From the NCBI RefSeq assembly GCF_018596335.1, contig NZ_JAHEPS010000001.1, positions 620,001-684,000 of the forward strand: 64,000 nt of DNA. Reading direction: 5' to 3'. Position numbers and translations under genes: made by a program. Origin of the DNA: Shewanella jiangmenensis. GTDB taxonomy: Bacteria > Pseudomonadota > Gammaproteobacteria > Enterobacterales > Shewanellaceae. Shown piece after piece: positions 8,416 through 19,000 of this stretch (position 1 is the first letter of the stretch; each line of letters starts with the position of its first letter). The notes below the pieces were generated by a model that searched no databases, was not told the origin of the DNA, and saw only the letters and a program-made list of their open reading frames with translations.

Positions 8416-10902
8416 ATGAAAAGACGTGATTTTTTGAAAGGCCTGATGTCAGCCTCCTGCATGGCCATCGGCTCCACCAGCCTGCTGAGCCCACTAAACG
8501 CGCTGGCCGCGCCCCGCGGCCGTGACGAATGGCTCACCACCGGCAGTCACTTCGGCGCCTTTAAAATTCGCCGTAAAAACGGCGTGATTGCCGAGGTCAA
8601 ACCCTTCGAGCTCGATAAGTATCCAACGGATATGATTAAGGGCATCAAGGGCTTGGTCTATAACCCATCCCGTATTCGCTACCCCATGGTCAGGCTCGAT
8701 TTTTACAAGAACGGCCACAAGAGCAATACCGCCGAGCGGGGCGACTTCCGCTTTGTGCGGGTGACCTGGGATGAAGCGCTGCAGCTCTTTAAAGAGTCGC
8801 TGGACGAAATCCAGACCAAATATGGCCCAAGCGGCCTGCATGCCGGTCAAACCGGCTGGCGCGCCACCGGTCAGCTGCACTCCTCCACCAGCCATATGCA
8901 GCGCGCAGTGAGCATGCATGGCAACTTCGTCAAGAAGATCGGCGACTACTCCACCGGCGCAGGCCAAACCATTCTGCCTTATGTGCTCGGCTCCACCGAG
9001 GTGTATGCCCAGGGCACTTCCTGGCCGCTTATCCTTAAAAACACCAAGACCCTGATTTTGTGGTCGAACGATCCGGTGAAAAACCTGCAGGTCGGCTGGA
9101 ACGCCGAGACCCACGAGTCCTTTGGTTACCTGGCTGAGCTCAAAGCAAAAGTCGCCAAAGGGGAAATTCGGGTCATCAGTATCGACCCGGTTGAAACCAA
9201 GACCCAGGCCTACCTTGGCTGCGAGCGCCTCTACATCAATCCCCAGACCGACGTGGCCATGATGCTCGCCATCGCCTACGAGCTGTATCAACAAAAGCTG
9301 TACGATGCCGAGTTTGTGAAAGGCTACAGCCTGGGCTTTGAAGACTTTTTGCCTTATCTGCTTGGCAAAACCGACAACACGCCCAAAACCCCTGAGTGGG
9401 CCGAAGCCATTTGCGGCGTGAGCGCAGCAACCATTCGTGACCTCGCCAAGGTGATGGTGCAAGACCGCACCCAAATCATGATGGGCTGGTGTATCCAGCG
9501 CCAGCAACACGGCGAGCAGCCTTACTGGATGGCGGCGGTGCTGGCCACCATGATTGGGCAGATTGGTCTGCCCGGCGGCGGCATCAGCTATGGTCACCAC
9601 TACTCCAGCATCGGCGTGCCCGCCACCTCGGCGGCAGCTCCCGGCGCCTTCCCCCGTAACCTCGATGAAGGCAAAAAGCCGCTCTTTGACAGCAACGACT
9701 TCAAGGGCGCCAGCAGCACCATTCCGGTGGCGCGCTGGGTGGATGCCATCCTTGAGCCCGGTAAAACCATCGACGCCAACGGCAGCCGGGTTACCTTCCC
9801 CGACATCAAGATGATGGTGTTCTCGGGCAACAACCCCTGGAACCACCATCAGGACAGAAACCGCATGAAGCAGGCATTCCAGAAACTGGAAGCCGTGGTC
9901 ACTATCGACGTGAACTGGACCGCCACCGCCCGCTTCAGCGATATAGTACTGCCCGCCTGTACCACGCTGGAGCGCAACGATATCGACGTATACGGCAGCT
10001 ACGCCAACCGCGGTATTCTGGCGATGCACAAGATGGTGGAGCCGCTGTTCGACAGTCTGTCCGACTTTGAAATATTCACCCGCTTCGCCGCTATCCTCGG
10101 CCGCGAGCAGGAATACACCCGCGGCATGAACGAAATGCAGTGGATTGAACAGCTGTACAACGAGTGCCGTGAGGCCAACAAGGCCAAGTACCCGATGCCG
10201 GATTTCGCCACCTTCTGGAAAGAAGGTTATGTGCACTTTGGTGAGGGTGAAGAGTGGACCCGTCATGCGGATTTCCGTGCCGACCCGGAAATCAATCCGC
10301 TCGGCACCCCTTCGGGCCTGATTGAGATTTTCAGCCGCAAGATTGCCGCCTTTAACTACGATGACTGCCCCGGCCACCCCATGTGGATGGAGAAAAAGGA
10401 GCGCAGCCACGGTGGCCCCGGCAGCGACAAGCACCCGCTGTGGCTGCAATCCTGCCACCCGGATCAGCGCCTGCACTCACAGATGTGCGAAAGCGAAGAG
10501 TACCGCGCCACTTACACAGTCAAGGGCCGCGAGCCGGTGTACATCAGCCCCGAGGATGCCAAGGCCCGCGGCGTGAAAGACGGTGATATAGTGCGGGTAT
10601 TCAATGACCGCGGCCAGCTGCTCGCCGGTGCTGTGATTTCCAAGCGCTTCCCCAAAGGGGTTATCCGTATCCACGAAGGCGCCTGGTACGGCCCTGTGGG
10701 CAAGGATGGCAGTAAAGAAGGCGGCAGCGAAATCGGCGCATTGTGCTCCTACGGTGACCCAAACACCCTGACCATGGACATTGGCACGTCCAAACTGGCG
10801 CAGGCCTGTGCGGCCTACACCTGTCTGGTGGACTTTGAGAAGTTTGAAGGCAAGCTGCCCGAAGTCAGTTCGTTCACAGGCCCTGTAGAGGTAACACTGT
10901 AA
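8416..10902 (+). CDS. torA: TorA, periplasmic TMAO reductase
   Basis: An 828-residue molybdenum enzyme of the DMSO/TMAO reductase family. It reduces trimethylamine N-oxide to trimethylamine as a terminal electron acceptor in the periplasm. The N-terminus KRRDFLKG followed by a hydrophobic stretch and ALAAP is a Tat signal, expected because the cofactor is loaded before export. The segment GDYSTGAGQ carries the likely serine ligand of molybdenum (Ser179 of the precursor). Length agrees with Shewanella TorA. The start at 8416 is favoured by GGGAG eight bases upstream; the ATG at 8410 is too close to it. TorD is the dedicated chaperone. Confidence 0.97.
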   Translation: MKRRDFLKGLMSASCMAIGSTSLLSPLNALAAPRGRDEWLTTGSHFGAFKIRRKNGVIAEVKPFELDKYPTDMIKGIKGLVYNPSRIRYPMVRLDFYKNGHKSNTAERGDFRFVRVTWDEALQLFKESLDEIQTKYGPSGLHAGQTGWRATGQLHSSTSHMQRAVSMHGNFVKKIGDYSTGAGQTILPYVLGSTEVYAQGTSWPLILKNTKTLILWSNDPVKNLQVGWNAETHESFGYLAELKAKVAKGEIRVISIDPVETKTQAYLGCERLYINPQTDVAMMLAIAYELYQQKLYDAEFVKGYSLGFEDFLPYLLGKTDNTPKTPEWAEAICGVSAATIRDLAKVMVQDRTQIMMGWCIQRQQHGEQPYWMAAVLATMIGQIGLPGGGISYGHHYSSIGVPATSAAAPGAFPRNLDEGKKPLFDSNDFKGASSTIPVARWVDAILEPGKTIDANGSRVTFPDIKMMVFSGNNPWNHHQDRNRMKQAFQKLEAVVTIDVNWTATARFSDIVLPACTTLERNDIDVYGSYANRGILAMHKMVEPLFDSLSDFEIFTRFAAILGREQEYTRGMNEMQWIEQLYNECREANKAKYPMPDFATFWKEGYVHFGEGEEWTRHADFRADPEINPLGTPSGLIEIFSRKIAAFNYDDCPGHPMWMEKKERSHGGPGSDKHPLWLQSCHPDQRLHSQMCESEEYRATYTVKGREPVYISPEDAKARGVKDGDIVRVFNDRGQLLAGAVISKRFPKGVIRIHEGAWYGPVGKDGSKEGGSEIGALCSYGDPNTLTMDIGTSKLAQACAAYTCLVDFEKFEGKLPEVSSFTGPVEVTL

Positions 10903-11672
10903 TGACAACGTCTCACTCTTCGTTTGTAGAATCGTCGTTTGTAGAAATAGATGACGGCATGGCCGCGCACGACATGGACGCTGGCGACATGGCCTCTAAT
11001 GAAATGAATGCCGTGCGCGCCTCGGTTTGGCAGCTTCTAAGCTCACTCTTTGCCAAAGAGTTAAGTGCTGAGCGCATCGCCGAGCTTGCCGGCGCAGATC
11101 TTTGGCAGGCATTTGCCGGGGAAGCTGAGCTTAAGCTAGCCGCCGCGCAAATCCAGAGTGCGCTGATAGAAGCCAGCCAGGCTCAGGACGACAATGCCCG
11201 CCTCGAGCTTGCCGCCGACTTTTGCAGCGCCTTTTTGCAAAACGCCGAGCACTGCGCCGCGCCCTACGCAAGCCTGTATCTTGGTGATGCTGGCGAAAAC
11301 GCGAAGAATGAGACGTATGATCATGATAAAACCGCCCAAAACAAAGCCGAGCGCAGCCTCTACGGCGAGAAGCATCAGCTGATGAGTGATTATCTGCGCT
11401 CGGCAGGTCTTGGGCTTGCGGATGATTTTCGTGAGCCAAGCGACCATCTGGCGGTGATCCTTGCCTTGATGGCGCACCTTTGTGAGCAGGCGAGCGCTGA
11501 GAGCCAGCGGGCGTTTCTTGAAAGCGCGATTTTAAGCTGGCTGGCGGAGTTCAATGCAAGGCTTGGCAAGCTTAAGCTTGTAAGCCCACTCTACGGTGCC
11601 CTTGGCGACTTTACCCTTGCCTGGGCAAAGCTCGACGCTGAGCTTTTGCAAGACGAATCGGCTGTCGCCTGA
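10902..11672 (+). CDS. torD: TorD, TorA maturation chaperone
   Basis: A 256-residue member of the TorD/DmsD family. These cytoplasmic chaperones bind the TorA signal peptide and core and help insertion of the molybdenum cofactor. The family block EPSDHLAVILALMAHL is visible in the C-terminal half. The start codon overlaps the torA stop (TAATG), which implies coupled translation. The protein is longer than the usual 200-210 residues. The extra length lies in an N-terminal Ser/Asp/Met-rich extension and in a charged insertion (GDAGENAKNETYDHDKTAQN). A tandem array follows the stop and no hairpin terminator is seen. Confidence 0.92.
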   Translation: MTTSHSSFVESSFVEIDDGMAAHDMDAGDMASNEMNAVRASVWQLLSSLFAKELSAERIAELAGADLWQAFAGEAELKLAAAQIQSALIEASQAQDDNARLELAADFCSAFLQNAEHCAAPYASLYLGDAGENAKNETYDHDKTAQNKAERSLYGEKHQLMSDYLRSAGLGLADDFREPSDHLAVILALMAHLCEQASAESQRAFLESAILSWLAEFNARLGKLKLVSPLYGALGDFTLAWAKLDAELLQDESAVA

Positions 11673-11684
11673 TGTCAGCAGATT

Positions 11685-11723
11685 GATTCAGGCGCTTGAT
11701 TCAGGCATTTGATTCGGGCATCG
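11685..11723. repeat. 13-bp degenerate tandem array, 3 units
   Basis: Units at 11685, 11698 and 11711 follow the pattern GATTCAGGCRYTT. The array starts 12 bases after the torD stop and lies between the convergent ends of torD and torS. There is no evident hairpin terminator in this gap. Confidence 0.75.
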
Positions 11724-11739
11724 GACACCGACGAGAGCG

Positions 11740-14700
11740 CTATAAATCAGCGCTGCCTTCAGGCTTTACGGATTGACGCCAGAAAGCCAACACCTTAAGT
11801 GACGCCTGCCACAGTGCTTTGAGCTCAGGCAGGCGTTTTTGTTGCCACTCAGATTCATCCGTCTGGGCCTTTTCAAGCTCAGCCGCTTTCCTCGCAAGCT
11901 GATAAAGCCCCATGCTGGCGCTTGCGCCTTTGAGGGCATGCAGCCTTTTTTGCCGCTCGTTAAAGGCAACGCCCTTATCAAAAGCGACAAACTGCGCCTC
12001 GCTGGACGATAAAAATTGCGCCGTCATTTCATCCAGCGTGTCGATGCCGAGAATGTCGAGGTCGAGTGCCAGCTGCTCAAGGTCGAGCAGCGTCTCTGGC
12101 TCCAGAGCTTCAGGCGCCTTGGCTTCAGGAGCTTCAGCATCAGGCTGCGGCTTAAGCTGCAGATAAGACATAGGCGCCGTCTCAGAAACGGCCGCATCGC
12201 CAGTTGCAATGGCAGACAGCAGTGCCCCCATCTCATCGGCAAGCTTTTCGCCCATAGCGTCCACGGCCTCGCCGCCATTAGAGTAACCATCAAGGGCAGC
12301 GTCATAAGCACCTTTAGCAACATCGTCAGCCGCCAGTGCTTCAGCTGGGCTTGAGTCTGAATGCTCGGCGGCATTTAACGTCAACGCTGCGCTTAAAGCC
12401 AAAGCCTCGCTGCCGCTCGAACCCGAGGCATCCCCCAGCCACTCACCAAGGGATAAAAGCGCCAGCGGTTTACTGAGCACAGTGGCAATGCCAGCCCCCT
12501 GATATCGGCTAAGGGCGTCGCTGTCCACCTGAGCGGTAAAGGCCGCGACCGAAGTATCAGGCTTTACATAAGGCAGCAGCGCCATGCCATCGCCATCCGG
12601 CAGCTGCATATCCAGCATCAGCGCATCAAAGCGCTCACTGCCAAGGAGGCGCCGGGCTCTGGCCAAATCCTGCGCCCAAAAAGCATCATGCCCGAGGGAA
12701 GCGAGATACCCCCTCGCCACCAGTGCATTGATTTTATTATCCTCCACCACCAGCACCCGCTTACTCTGCACGGCCTTACGGATACTTGGCGCTTGGGTTT
12801 GTGGCTGAGAAGCTTCAACCAGCGGCAAGCGGAAACTGAAACAGCTACCCTCGCCCTCTCGGCTCACCACCTCAATAATGCCGGGCTCTTCGCTGCCAAC
12901 TACCCTGAGCGGCGCGGGTTTGGCCATCAGGCACACCAGCTCACGACTGATGGCAAGTCCAAGGCCGGTGCCGCGCACCCGCCCCTGCACCTCGCCGGTT
13001 TCATAGGGGGTAAAAAGCCGCGACCGGGTCGCCTCATCCATACCTATGCCGGTATCAGCCACGCTGAAATAGAGCTGCCGCCCCTCGGCAACCACGGTCA
13101 GGGTCACACTGCCCTTAGGGGTAAACTTGATGGCGTTGCCAAGCAAATTAAGCAGCACCTGGCGTAATTTCGGGCCATCAAGGCTGACAAAGCGCGGCAA
13201 TTCGCGGCTCACCAGCTCAAGTTTAAGCCCTGCCAGTGCGGCGCCTGCGAGCATCAGGCTCATCACTTCATCGAGCAGCCTTGGCAAATCCACCGGCGCG
13301 TTTTGCGCCTTGAGTTCGCCCTTTTCGAGGCGGGAGAAATCGAGAATGTCAGATAGCAGGGTTTGCAGCAGCACGGCGCTGTAGCGGGATAATTCGAGCA
13401 ACTGATGCTGGGATGGGTTGAGTTCTTTGTCTTTGCCAAGCAGCTCAAGTGTACCCAGTAAGCCATTGAGCGGCGTGCGAATTTCGTGGCTCATGGTGGC
13501 AAGGAAGCGACTCTTGGCCTGACTGGCATCTTCGGCAAGCTCACGGGCGCGGGCAAGCTCGGCGGTGCGTTCGGTCACTTTCACTTCAAGCGCGGCCTTG
13601 TGGGACGCAAGCTCCCGCGCACTGTCCCTAAGCTCCCGCGACAGCTCCTGATTGCGCATTTCTTTGGCTTTAAAAGCGTCAACGGCGCGGGCCATGGCGG
13701 TCAACTCATCATCACCGTGGGGGTCAAGGCTGATGTCAGTATCGCCAAGGGCGAGGCGATGCATGGCTTCAGAGGCTTCAACCAAACGGACCGCAATCCC
13801 TCTGTAAATCACACGGTAAGACACAATCAGAATAAGCAGCAGCATCAAAAGCCCTGTGCCCCAAAGGCCAAGTCCGGCCCAGGACAGCTGGCGCAGGTAA
13901 TCTTTACGGGCATCCCGCGCCAGCGCGCCCTGCTCCTGCAGTGCCTTATCGAGCCGCTGACTTAAACTGAAGAGCTTGTCCTGCAAATGTTGCTGCAGCG
14001 AGTTGGCGCCCTGACTTGCCCCCATAAAGGCCTGCCTCAGGGTTAAAAGCTCGCCCACCTTAGACAGCAGCCGCGCCTCCTCAAGCAGATTGTCGCGCCG
14101 CACCGGGTCTCGTACCAGCGCAGGCAGGCGTTTAAGCGGCCAAATCGCCTCGGCCACATGCGCCTGCATTTGAACCTCGTCGGCGGTTTCAACTACGGCC
14201 GGTGACGCGCTGCCGCTATCAAGGCTGGTGTCACGTTCAAGCATCAAAAGCTGCGCGAGTGACAGCTCAGCACCGACCGCATCGTCCGACAGCTCCGCCA
14301 CCAGCGCAATGCGGTTAACCAGCGCCAGCGCACGCTGCAGCTGGCTTTGAATATCCAGCTCAGTCTCAATCAGTGCATCGAGCAGCGCCGCACTTCGCCG
14401 CGCACCTGCCTCATTGGGATAGGCCTGACTGAGCTTGGCAAGAATGGCGGCATCCACCACTGCAAGTTCGGCCTGCAGCAGTTCGCGGGCGTTGGCGGCG
14501 GCCCGCGACAGGGTTGAAGCCTGCGTTGCCAGCCGGCTTTGCAGCTCCAGCTTGCGCCCGACCCTGTTACCCAGTTCAGCCAATGCCGATACGATTTCGC
14601 CCGAGTCTTTCCCCAGGGTATTGGGTTCATCCACCCCAAGGCTTCGCAGTTTTTCAGCTGCGCCAAGCAGGCTTGAGGTTTCAATCGCAAGCTTGCGCCC

Positions 14701-14961
14701 AAGCAGCTCACGCTGGTTTTCTTCACTGACCCGCGCCAGCAGCTGAGTGTTTTCAGTGAGCGCCGAGGCCGACTGCACCAACTGGCGCGCCGCATCCGAC
14801 GCAGGCAAAGAACGCTCGTACAGCATATGATCCGCCCGCTTCACCCAATGCAGGCTCACCGAGCCTAAACTCACCAGCAACAACAGCAGCGCCGCCAATA
14901 AGGCAAAGGCGAGCATCAGTCGTCCCGACAGGCTGGTGAAGGACAAAGAAGGAGGGGTCAC
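11740..14961 (-). CDS. torS: TorS, hybrid sensor histidine kinase
   Basis: A 1073-residue tripartite kinase that detects TMAO together with TorT and phosphorylates TorR. In order it has an N-terminal membrane segment (about 12-34), a large helical periplasmic sensor, and a second membrane segment ([20 protein letters not shown]). A HAMP region, the H-box [10 protein letters not shown] (His492) and an ATPase domain follow. Next come a receiver domain ([10 protein letters not shown], Asp784) and a C-terminal HPt domain ([12 protein letters not shown], His1008). All phosphorelay residues are present. A Pro/Glu/Ala-rich linker with [14 protein letters not shown] precedes the HPt domain. Its 5' end faces torT across 55 bases. 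Confidence 0.95.
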   Translation of the reverse strand: MTPPSLSFTSLSGRLMLAFALLAALLLLLVSLGSVSLHWVKRADHMLYERSLPASDAARQLVQSASALTENTQLLARVSEENQRELLGRKLAIETSSLLGAAEKLRSLGVDEPNTLGKDSGEIVSALAELGNRVGRKLELQSRLATQASTLSRAAANARELLQAELAVVDAAILAKLSQAYPNEAGARRSAALLDALIETELDIQSQLQRALALVNRIALVAELSDDAVGAELSLAQLLMLERDTSLDSGSASPAVVETADEVQMQAHVAEAIWPLKRLPALVRDPVRRDNLLEEARLLSKVGELLTLRQAFMGASQGANSLQQHLQDKLFSLSQRLDKALQEQGALARDARKDYLRQLSWAGLGLWGTGLLMLLLILIVSYRVIYRGIAVRLVEASEAMHRLALGDTDISLDPHGDDELTAMARAVDAFKAKEMRNQELSRELRDSARELASHKAALEVKVTERTAELARARELAEDASQAKSRFLATMSHEIRTPLNGLLGTLELLGKDKELNPSQHQLLELSRYSAVLLQTLLSDILDFSRLEKGELKAQNAPVDLPRLLDEVMSLMLAGAALAGLKLELVSRELPRFVSLDGPKLRQVLLNLLGNAIKFTPKGSVTLTVVAEGRQLYFSVADTGIGMDEATRSRLFTPYETGEVQGRVRGTGLGLAISRELVCLMAKPAPLRVVGSEEPGIIEVVSREGEGSCFSFRLPLVEASQPQTQAPSIRKAVQSKRVLVVEDNKINALVARGYLASLGHDAFWAQDLARARRLLGSERFDALMLDMQLPDGDGMALLPYVKPDTSVAAFTAQVDSDALSRYQGAGIATVLSKPLALLSLGEWLGDASGSSGSEALALSAALTLNAAEHSDSSPAEALAADDVAKGAYDAALDGYSNGGEAVDAMGEKLADEMGALLSAIATGDAAVSETAPMSYLQLKPQPDAEAPEAKAPEALEPETLLDLEQLALDLDILGIDTLDEMTAQFLSSSEAQFVAFDKGVAFNERQKRLHALKGASASMGLYQLARKAAELEKAQTDESEWQQKRLPELKALWQASLKVLAFWRQSVKPEGSADL

Positions 14962-15016
14962 AGGTTATCCTATTGCTGTTACACTTCGGCTGTGACCATC
15001 TTACGGAACTCTTGCG

Positions 15017-16129
15017 TTGAACATAAGCCCCAAAATCGCTTTGCTGTTGATAGCCATCGGATTTTCAACTGCCCAGGCCGAAACCTGGCAGCTTGAGCAG
15101 CGCTCGCCATTCAACGCACTGGTGCAGGAAGTCGAGCCGTTAAGCCTCACGCCGCTGTCAAAAACCGAGCAAGCCTGGAAGCTGTGCGTATTGGTGCCGC
15201 ACCTGAAAGATGCCTACTGGATTGGCATCAATTACGGCCTGTCGGTGCAGGCAAAGGCGCTTGGGGTGAGCTTTGATATGTTTGAAGCCGGTGGCTATGA
15301 CCACAAGGCCCGCCAGCTTGCGCAGCTGGGGGAGTGTTTAAAGGAAGATTATGATGCGGTGCTGCTTGGCGCCGTGAGCCCGGATTTACTGCAAAGCCTG
15401 CCCCATGACTTTTCCAAGCCGGTGCTGGCACTGGTGAATAAGCTTGATGATCCCCGCGTCACCACTCACATTGGCGTTAACTGGTTTGAGATGGGCAGCC
15501 GTATCGCGGGAGCGATTAAGGCAAGGTTTGGCAGCAATGGCGCAAATGCCGGGCCTAGCGCAACGGTCGCACTGCTGGCTGGCCCCGAATCGGCCGGCGG
15601 CACAGAGCTTGTGGAGCAAGGCATCAAAGAGAGCCTGCAGGGCAGCAAACTCAGTATTGGCGCCATTCGCCACGCCGACAACAACCGCCATCTGCAGCGT
15701 GAGCAATTGTTGCAGGTGCTTGAATCGGCCATGCCGGATGCTATCATCGGCAGCGCAGTGGCGATTGAAGTCGCGGTGAATCAATTTGGCCAAACGCCAC
15801 CGTCAAAGCCTGTTGTGCTCGGCTCGAGTTATTTTTCCCCCGCCATTGCCCGCGCCCTGCAGCGCGGCAAAATTGCCGCAGCCAGTGACGATAAGGTCGT
15901 GCTTCAGGGCAGACTTGCGGTGGATTTGGCGGTAAGAACCTTACAGGGCGATAAGGACTTTGGCGATATAGGCCCGGCAATCGTTATCCGCACCGCGAAT
16001 AACAGTGCGGCATCCCAGCTTAATGAATCATTGCCGCCGGCGGAGTTTTACCCCGTGTACAGCCAAAGCTCGGCTGCAGAAAGCAAAAGCTCAGCCGCAG
16101 ACGGAAAAAACCAGGCGGCTAAGCCTTAA
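15017..16129 (+). CDS. torT: TorT, periplasmic TMAO-binding protein
   Basis: A 370-residue periplasmic binding protein of the LacI/ribose-binding fold that presents TMAO to the TorS sensor domain. It has a signal peptide (MNISPKIALLLIAIGFSTAQA). The only reasonable start is a TTG at 15017 with GGAA upstream; no ATG lies at this position. It is divergent from torS. The C-terminal tail is low in complexity and carries a 21-bp duplication coding SSAAESK and SSAADGK just before the stop. The stop is 12 bases from the end of the convergent torR gene. Confidence 0.92.
   Translation: MNISPKIALLLIAIGFSTAQAETWQLEQRSPFNALVQEVEPLSLTPLSKTEQAWKLCVLVPHLKDAYWIGINYGLSVQAKALGVSFDMFEAGGYDHKARQLAQLGECLKEDYDAVLLGAVSPDLLQSLPHDFSKPVLALVNKLDDPRVTTHIGVNWFEMGSRIAGAIKARFGSNGANAGPSATVALLAGPESAGGTELVEQGIKESLQGSKLSIGAIRHADNNRHLQREQLLQVLESAMPDAIIGSAVAIEVAVNQFGQTPPSKPVVLGSSYFSPAIARALQRGKIAAASDDKVVLQGRLAVDLAVRTLQGDKDFGDIGPAIVIRTANNSAASQLNESLPPAEFYPVYSQSSAAESKSSAADGKNQAAKP
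16068..16109 (+). repeat. 21-bp tandem duplication at the torT 3' end
   Basis: Two units starting at 16068 and 16089 encode SSAAESK and SSAADGK in the disordered tail of TorT. They differ at several positions, so the duplication is not recent. It ends about 20 bases before the stop codon. Confidence 0.7.
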
Positions 16130-16141
16130 AAAGCCTCTACG

Positions 16142-16852
16142 CTAATCTTTAACACTTGCGGCAAACAAATAGCCTTCGCCGTGAACTGTGACAAACAGCT
16201 CCGGCGCCAGCTTGCTGCGAAGGCGCCGGATAATCACATCTATGGTGCGATCGTTGGCATCTTCACTGCGATGGCTGGTCTGCTGCATCAGCCGCTCCCG
16301 CGACAGCACCTGCCGTGGGTGCAGCGCAAAGGCCACCAACAGCTCAAACTCAGCCTTGGTCAACTTGATTACCTCATCGCCGCGGCTGAGCTTACGACTG
16401 CCAAGCTCAAGCACATAGTCATCAAACAGGATTTGGTCGTCGGTTTCACTCATGGCGGCGAGGGTTTCGGCGCGGGCCTTGGCCACCAGCGAAATCCGCC
16501 ACAGCAGGTTTTTTACCCGCACCAACAGTTCCCGCAGCTCAAACGGCTTGGTGACATAATCATCGGCGCCCATCTCGAGCCCCACTATCCGGTCGACGGT
16601 TTCATCGCGGCCGCTGACAAGGATAATCCCGACCTCGGAGCGGCTTCGAAGCTCACGCGTCAGCGACAGGCCATCGGTCCCCGGCAGATTGATGTCGAGC
16701 ATAATCAGGTCAACGGGCTGCGCCGCCAGTTGCTGCCACATGTCATCGCCATTGGCCGCTTCCAGCACCCGATAACCTTCTTTGCTGAAATAGCCTTTCA
16801 GCCGGGTACGAATGACCGCTTCATCATCGACAACCAGCACTGTGTAGGCCAT
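16142..16852 (-). CDS. torR: TorR, OmpR-family response regulator
   Basis: A 236-residue response regulator with a receiver domain (VVDDE, phospho-acceptor Asp53 in LIMLDINLPG, switch Lys in TKPFELRE). The C-terminal winged helix is of the OmpR type (TKAEFELLVAF, RSEDANDRTIDVIIRRLR). It should be phosphorylated by TorS and activate torECAD. Its gene stands apart from torS, with torT between them in the opposite direction, so the three regulators need separate promoters. A perfect TTCATA-N4-TTCATA repeat lies 36-51 bases upstream of the start, which suggests autoregulation. Confidence 0.94.
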   Translation of the reverse strand: MAYTVLVVDDEAVIRTRLKGYFSKEGYRVLEAANGDDMWQQLAAQPVDLIMLDINLPGTDGLSLTRELRSRSEVGIILVSGRDETVDRIVGLEMGADDYVTKPFELRELLVRVKNLLWRISLVAKARAETLAAMSETDDQILFDDYVLELGSRKLSRGDEVIKLTKAEFELLVAFALHPRQVLSRERLMQQTSHRSEDANDRTIDVIIRRLRSKLAPELFVTVHGEGYLFAASVKD

Positions 16853-16887
16853 GGCATTCCTCCGGGAATTGAGATTGCATCAGTATA

Positions 16888-16903
16888 TTCATAGTTTTTC
16901 ATA
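16888..16903. promoter_or_regulatory. Perfect TTCATA-N4-TTCATA repeat upstream of torR (TorR box)
   Basis: TTCATA occurs at 16888-16893 and again at 16898-16903 with a four-base spacer. It agrees with the direct hexamer repeat I recall for Shewanella TorR. It lies 36 bases upstream of the torR start codon and 155 bases before the PilZ gene on the other strand. The position near torR favours autoregulation; control of the PilZ gene is also possible. Confidence 0.7.
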
Positions 16904-17057
16904 TTTCACCCTTTAACGTCAGAACTGAGATCGTTTCGGCAGGGTTTGGGGTGAAACGGCGGATAACATACGGAAAAATCTGTACTGACTTTTACAGCCG
17001 CAGCCCTTTGGCATATGCTTATGGGAGCAAAAACCCTGCAATCCACAAGGACGCACT

Positions 17058-17429
17058 ATGGACGAGAGGCGTAAATTCTCGCGAATTCTGTTCGACACCC
17101 CGGCAAGCCTCAGTGACGGCGATCATCGCTGGCAAACCCGTATTCTGGATTTAAGCCTGAACGGTGCCCTGCTCGAAGCCCCGGCAGAGTTCAATGCCCC
17201 CGCCGAGCCGCTGTCGCTGTCGTTTGTGTTGCCGGAGTCGGATGTTGAAGTCACCCTTCAGGCCCGGGTCGCCCATCAAAAAGCCAATCAAATCGGGCTG
17301 CGCTGCGTCCATATTGACGTTGAGAGCATCAGCCACTTAAGGCGCATGGTAGAGCTCAATCTGGGCGACGCCTCGCTGCTTAACCGCGAGCTTGAGCACT
17401 TTATCGAATCACACGAAAAAGGGGACTGA
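17058..17429 (+). CDS. Small PilZ-domain (c-di-GMP binding) protein
   Basis: A 123-residue stand-alone PilZ domain. Both c-di-GMP binding motifs are present: the N-terminal RRKFSR arginine motif (residues 4-9) and the DLSLNG (DxSxxG) motif near residue 31. Size and layout match single-domain c-di-GMP adaptors such as PA4608 of Pseudomonas. It should be cytoplasmic and change the activity of a partner when c-di-GMP rises; the partner is unknown. AAGGA lies six bases before the ATG. The stop codon falls in the loop of a strong hairpin terminator, so it is transcribed alone. Confidence 0.9.
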   Translation: MDERRKFSRILFDTPASLSDGDHRWQTRILDLSLNGALLEAPAEFNAPAEPLSLSFVLPESDVEVTLQARVAHQKANQIGLRCVHIDVESISHLRRMVELNLGDASLLNRELEHFIESHEKGD

Positions 17430-17442
17430 GGTCCCCTTTTTG
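17416..17442 (+). terminator. Intrinsic terminator of the small PilZ gene
   Basis: An 11-bp stem (AAAAAGGGGAC at 17416-17426 paired with 17431-17441) with a TGAG loop and a T-run. The TGA stop codon forms part of the loop. Confidence 0.9.
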
Positions 17443-17530
17443 TTGCATCATACTGAATGTCTGTGTCTTTTATCAGCACAGCCGGCGCGCTTAACCGACT
17501 TAAAGGCTTAGCGATTTAAAGCCAAGCCAG

Positions 17531-18895
17531 TTAAAGCGCGGCCAGCGCTTCTGTCAGTTTACCCACCCCGATGATTTCCATGCCTTCGGGCGCCTTTTTC
17601 GGCATATTGGCCCGTGGCACTATGGCGCGGCGAAAACCATGTTTGGCGGCTTCCACCAAACGCTCCTGACCGTTGGGCACAGGGCGAATTTCACCGGATA
17701 AGCCCACCTCGCCAAACACCACCAAGTCCCGCGCCAGCACTTCGCCGCGAAAACTCGACACCATCGCAAGCAGCAAGGTCAGGTCGGCGCTGGTTTCCGA
17801 CACTTTAACGCCGCCAACCACGTTCACAAATACGTCCTGATCCGACATCTGCAGCCCGCCATGGCGATGCATTACCGCAAGCAACATAGCAAGCCGGTTG
17901 CCATCCATCCCCACCGCGACCCGGCGAGGATTGGACAGCGCCGAGTTATCCACCAGCACCTGCAATTCAACCAGCAGTGGCCGGGTGCCTTCCCACACCA
18001 CCATCACCAGCGAGCCGCTGGACGCCTCTTCACCGCGGGAGAGGAAAATCGCCGACGGGTTGGCCACTTCTTTGAGGCCGCGCTCGGTCATGGCAAACAC
18101 GCCAAGCTCGTTGATGGCACCAAAACGGTTTTTGTGGGAGCGCAGCGTGCGATAGCGGCTGTCGGAGTCGCCTTCAAACATGACTGAGCAGTCGATGCAG
18201 TGCTCCAGCACCTTGGGGCCGGCGAGACTGCCATCTTTGGTGACATGGCCGACCATGATCACCGCAATGCCGTGCTGCTTGGCAAAACGGGTTAAATAGG
18301 AGGCCGATTCCCGCACCTGTGCCACGCTACCCGGCGAGGACTGCACATCGCTCATGTGCATCACCTGAATCGAGTCGACCACCATAATTTTGGGCTGCTC
18401 TTTGAGGGCAATCTCACACAGGGTTTCGACGCTGGTTTCTGAGAGCATCTTTAATTTAGAGGTCGGCAGCCCAAGCCGATGGGCCCGCATCGCCACCTGC
18501 TGCAGCGACTCTTCGCCTGTTACGTAAAGGGCGGGCATGGTTTCGGCCAGCTGACACAGGGTCTGCAGCAGCAGCGTACTTTTACCCGCGCCGGGATGAC
18601 CGCCAATCAGGATGGCGCTGCCCGGTACTATGCCGCCGCCAAGCACCCGGTCAAACTCTTTAAAGGTGCTGGCGATACGCGGCAGCTCGTTTAAATCAAT
18701 CTGATCTAAGGTTTTTACCTCGGCGGTGGTGCTGCCGGCATAACCACTGAATCGACCGGTACGGGCCGGCGTGGCCGCGCCCAGGCGCACCTCGGTAATG
18801 GTGTTCCACTCCATGCAGGCGCTGCATTGGCCTTGCCAGCGTGGAAAATCCTGACCACACTCATTACACACAAACGCGGTTTTATTTTTTGCCAT
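17531..18895 (-). CDS. radA: RadA (Sms), DNA repair/recombination ATPase
   Basis: A 454-residue RadA. It has the N-terminal four-cysteine zinc finger (CNECG...CSACMEW), a RecA-like ATPase with Walker A GHPGAGKST, and the RadA-specific KNRFG motif (HKNRFGAINELG). The C-terminal domain is Lon-protease-like and lacks the catalytic site. It drives branch migration of recombination intermediates. The length is normal. radA, serB and smp occur together in E. coli as well; here a PilZ gene and a hydrolase gene are inserted between radA and serB. The start follows AGAGAG. Confidence 0.96.
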   Translation of the reverse strand: MAKNKTAFVCNECGQDFPRWQGQCSACMEWNTITEVRLGAATPARTGRFSGYAGSTTAEVKTLDQIDLNELPRIASTFKEFDRVLGGGIVPGSAILIGGHPGAGKSTLLLQTLCQLAETMPALYVTGEESLQQVAMRAHRLGLPTSKLKMLSETSVETLCEIALKEQPKIMVVDSIQVMHMSDVQSSPGSVAQVRESASYLTRFAKQHGIAVIMVGHVTKDGSLAGPKVLEHCIDCSVMFEGDSDSRYRTLRSHKNRFGAINELGVFAMTERGLKEVANPSAIFLSRGEEASSGSLVMVVWEGTRPLLVELQVLVDNSALSNPRRVAVGMDGNRLAMLLAVMHRHGGLQMSDQDVFVNVVGGVKVSETSADLTLLLAMVSSFRGEVLARDLVVFGEVGLSGEIRPVPNGQERLVEAAKHGFRRAIVPRANMPKKAPEGMEIIGVGKLTEALAAL

Positions 18896-19000
18896 AACTC
18901 TCTAAATTTCGTATAGAATCGGTTAAAGCAACGCCGGGCGCTGCAAAGACATAGACTAGCAATTCCTTTTCACATTGGCACGGCAAAAAGATACCAGCAC

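Noticed and set aside
8494..10476. A 660-residue open frame opposite torA
   Set aside because: High GC content keeps the antisense frame open; composition is low-complexity and torA is certain.
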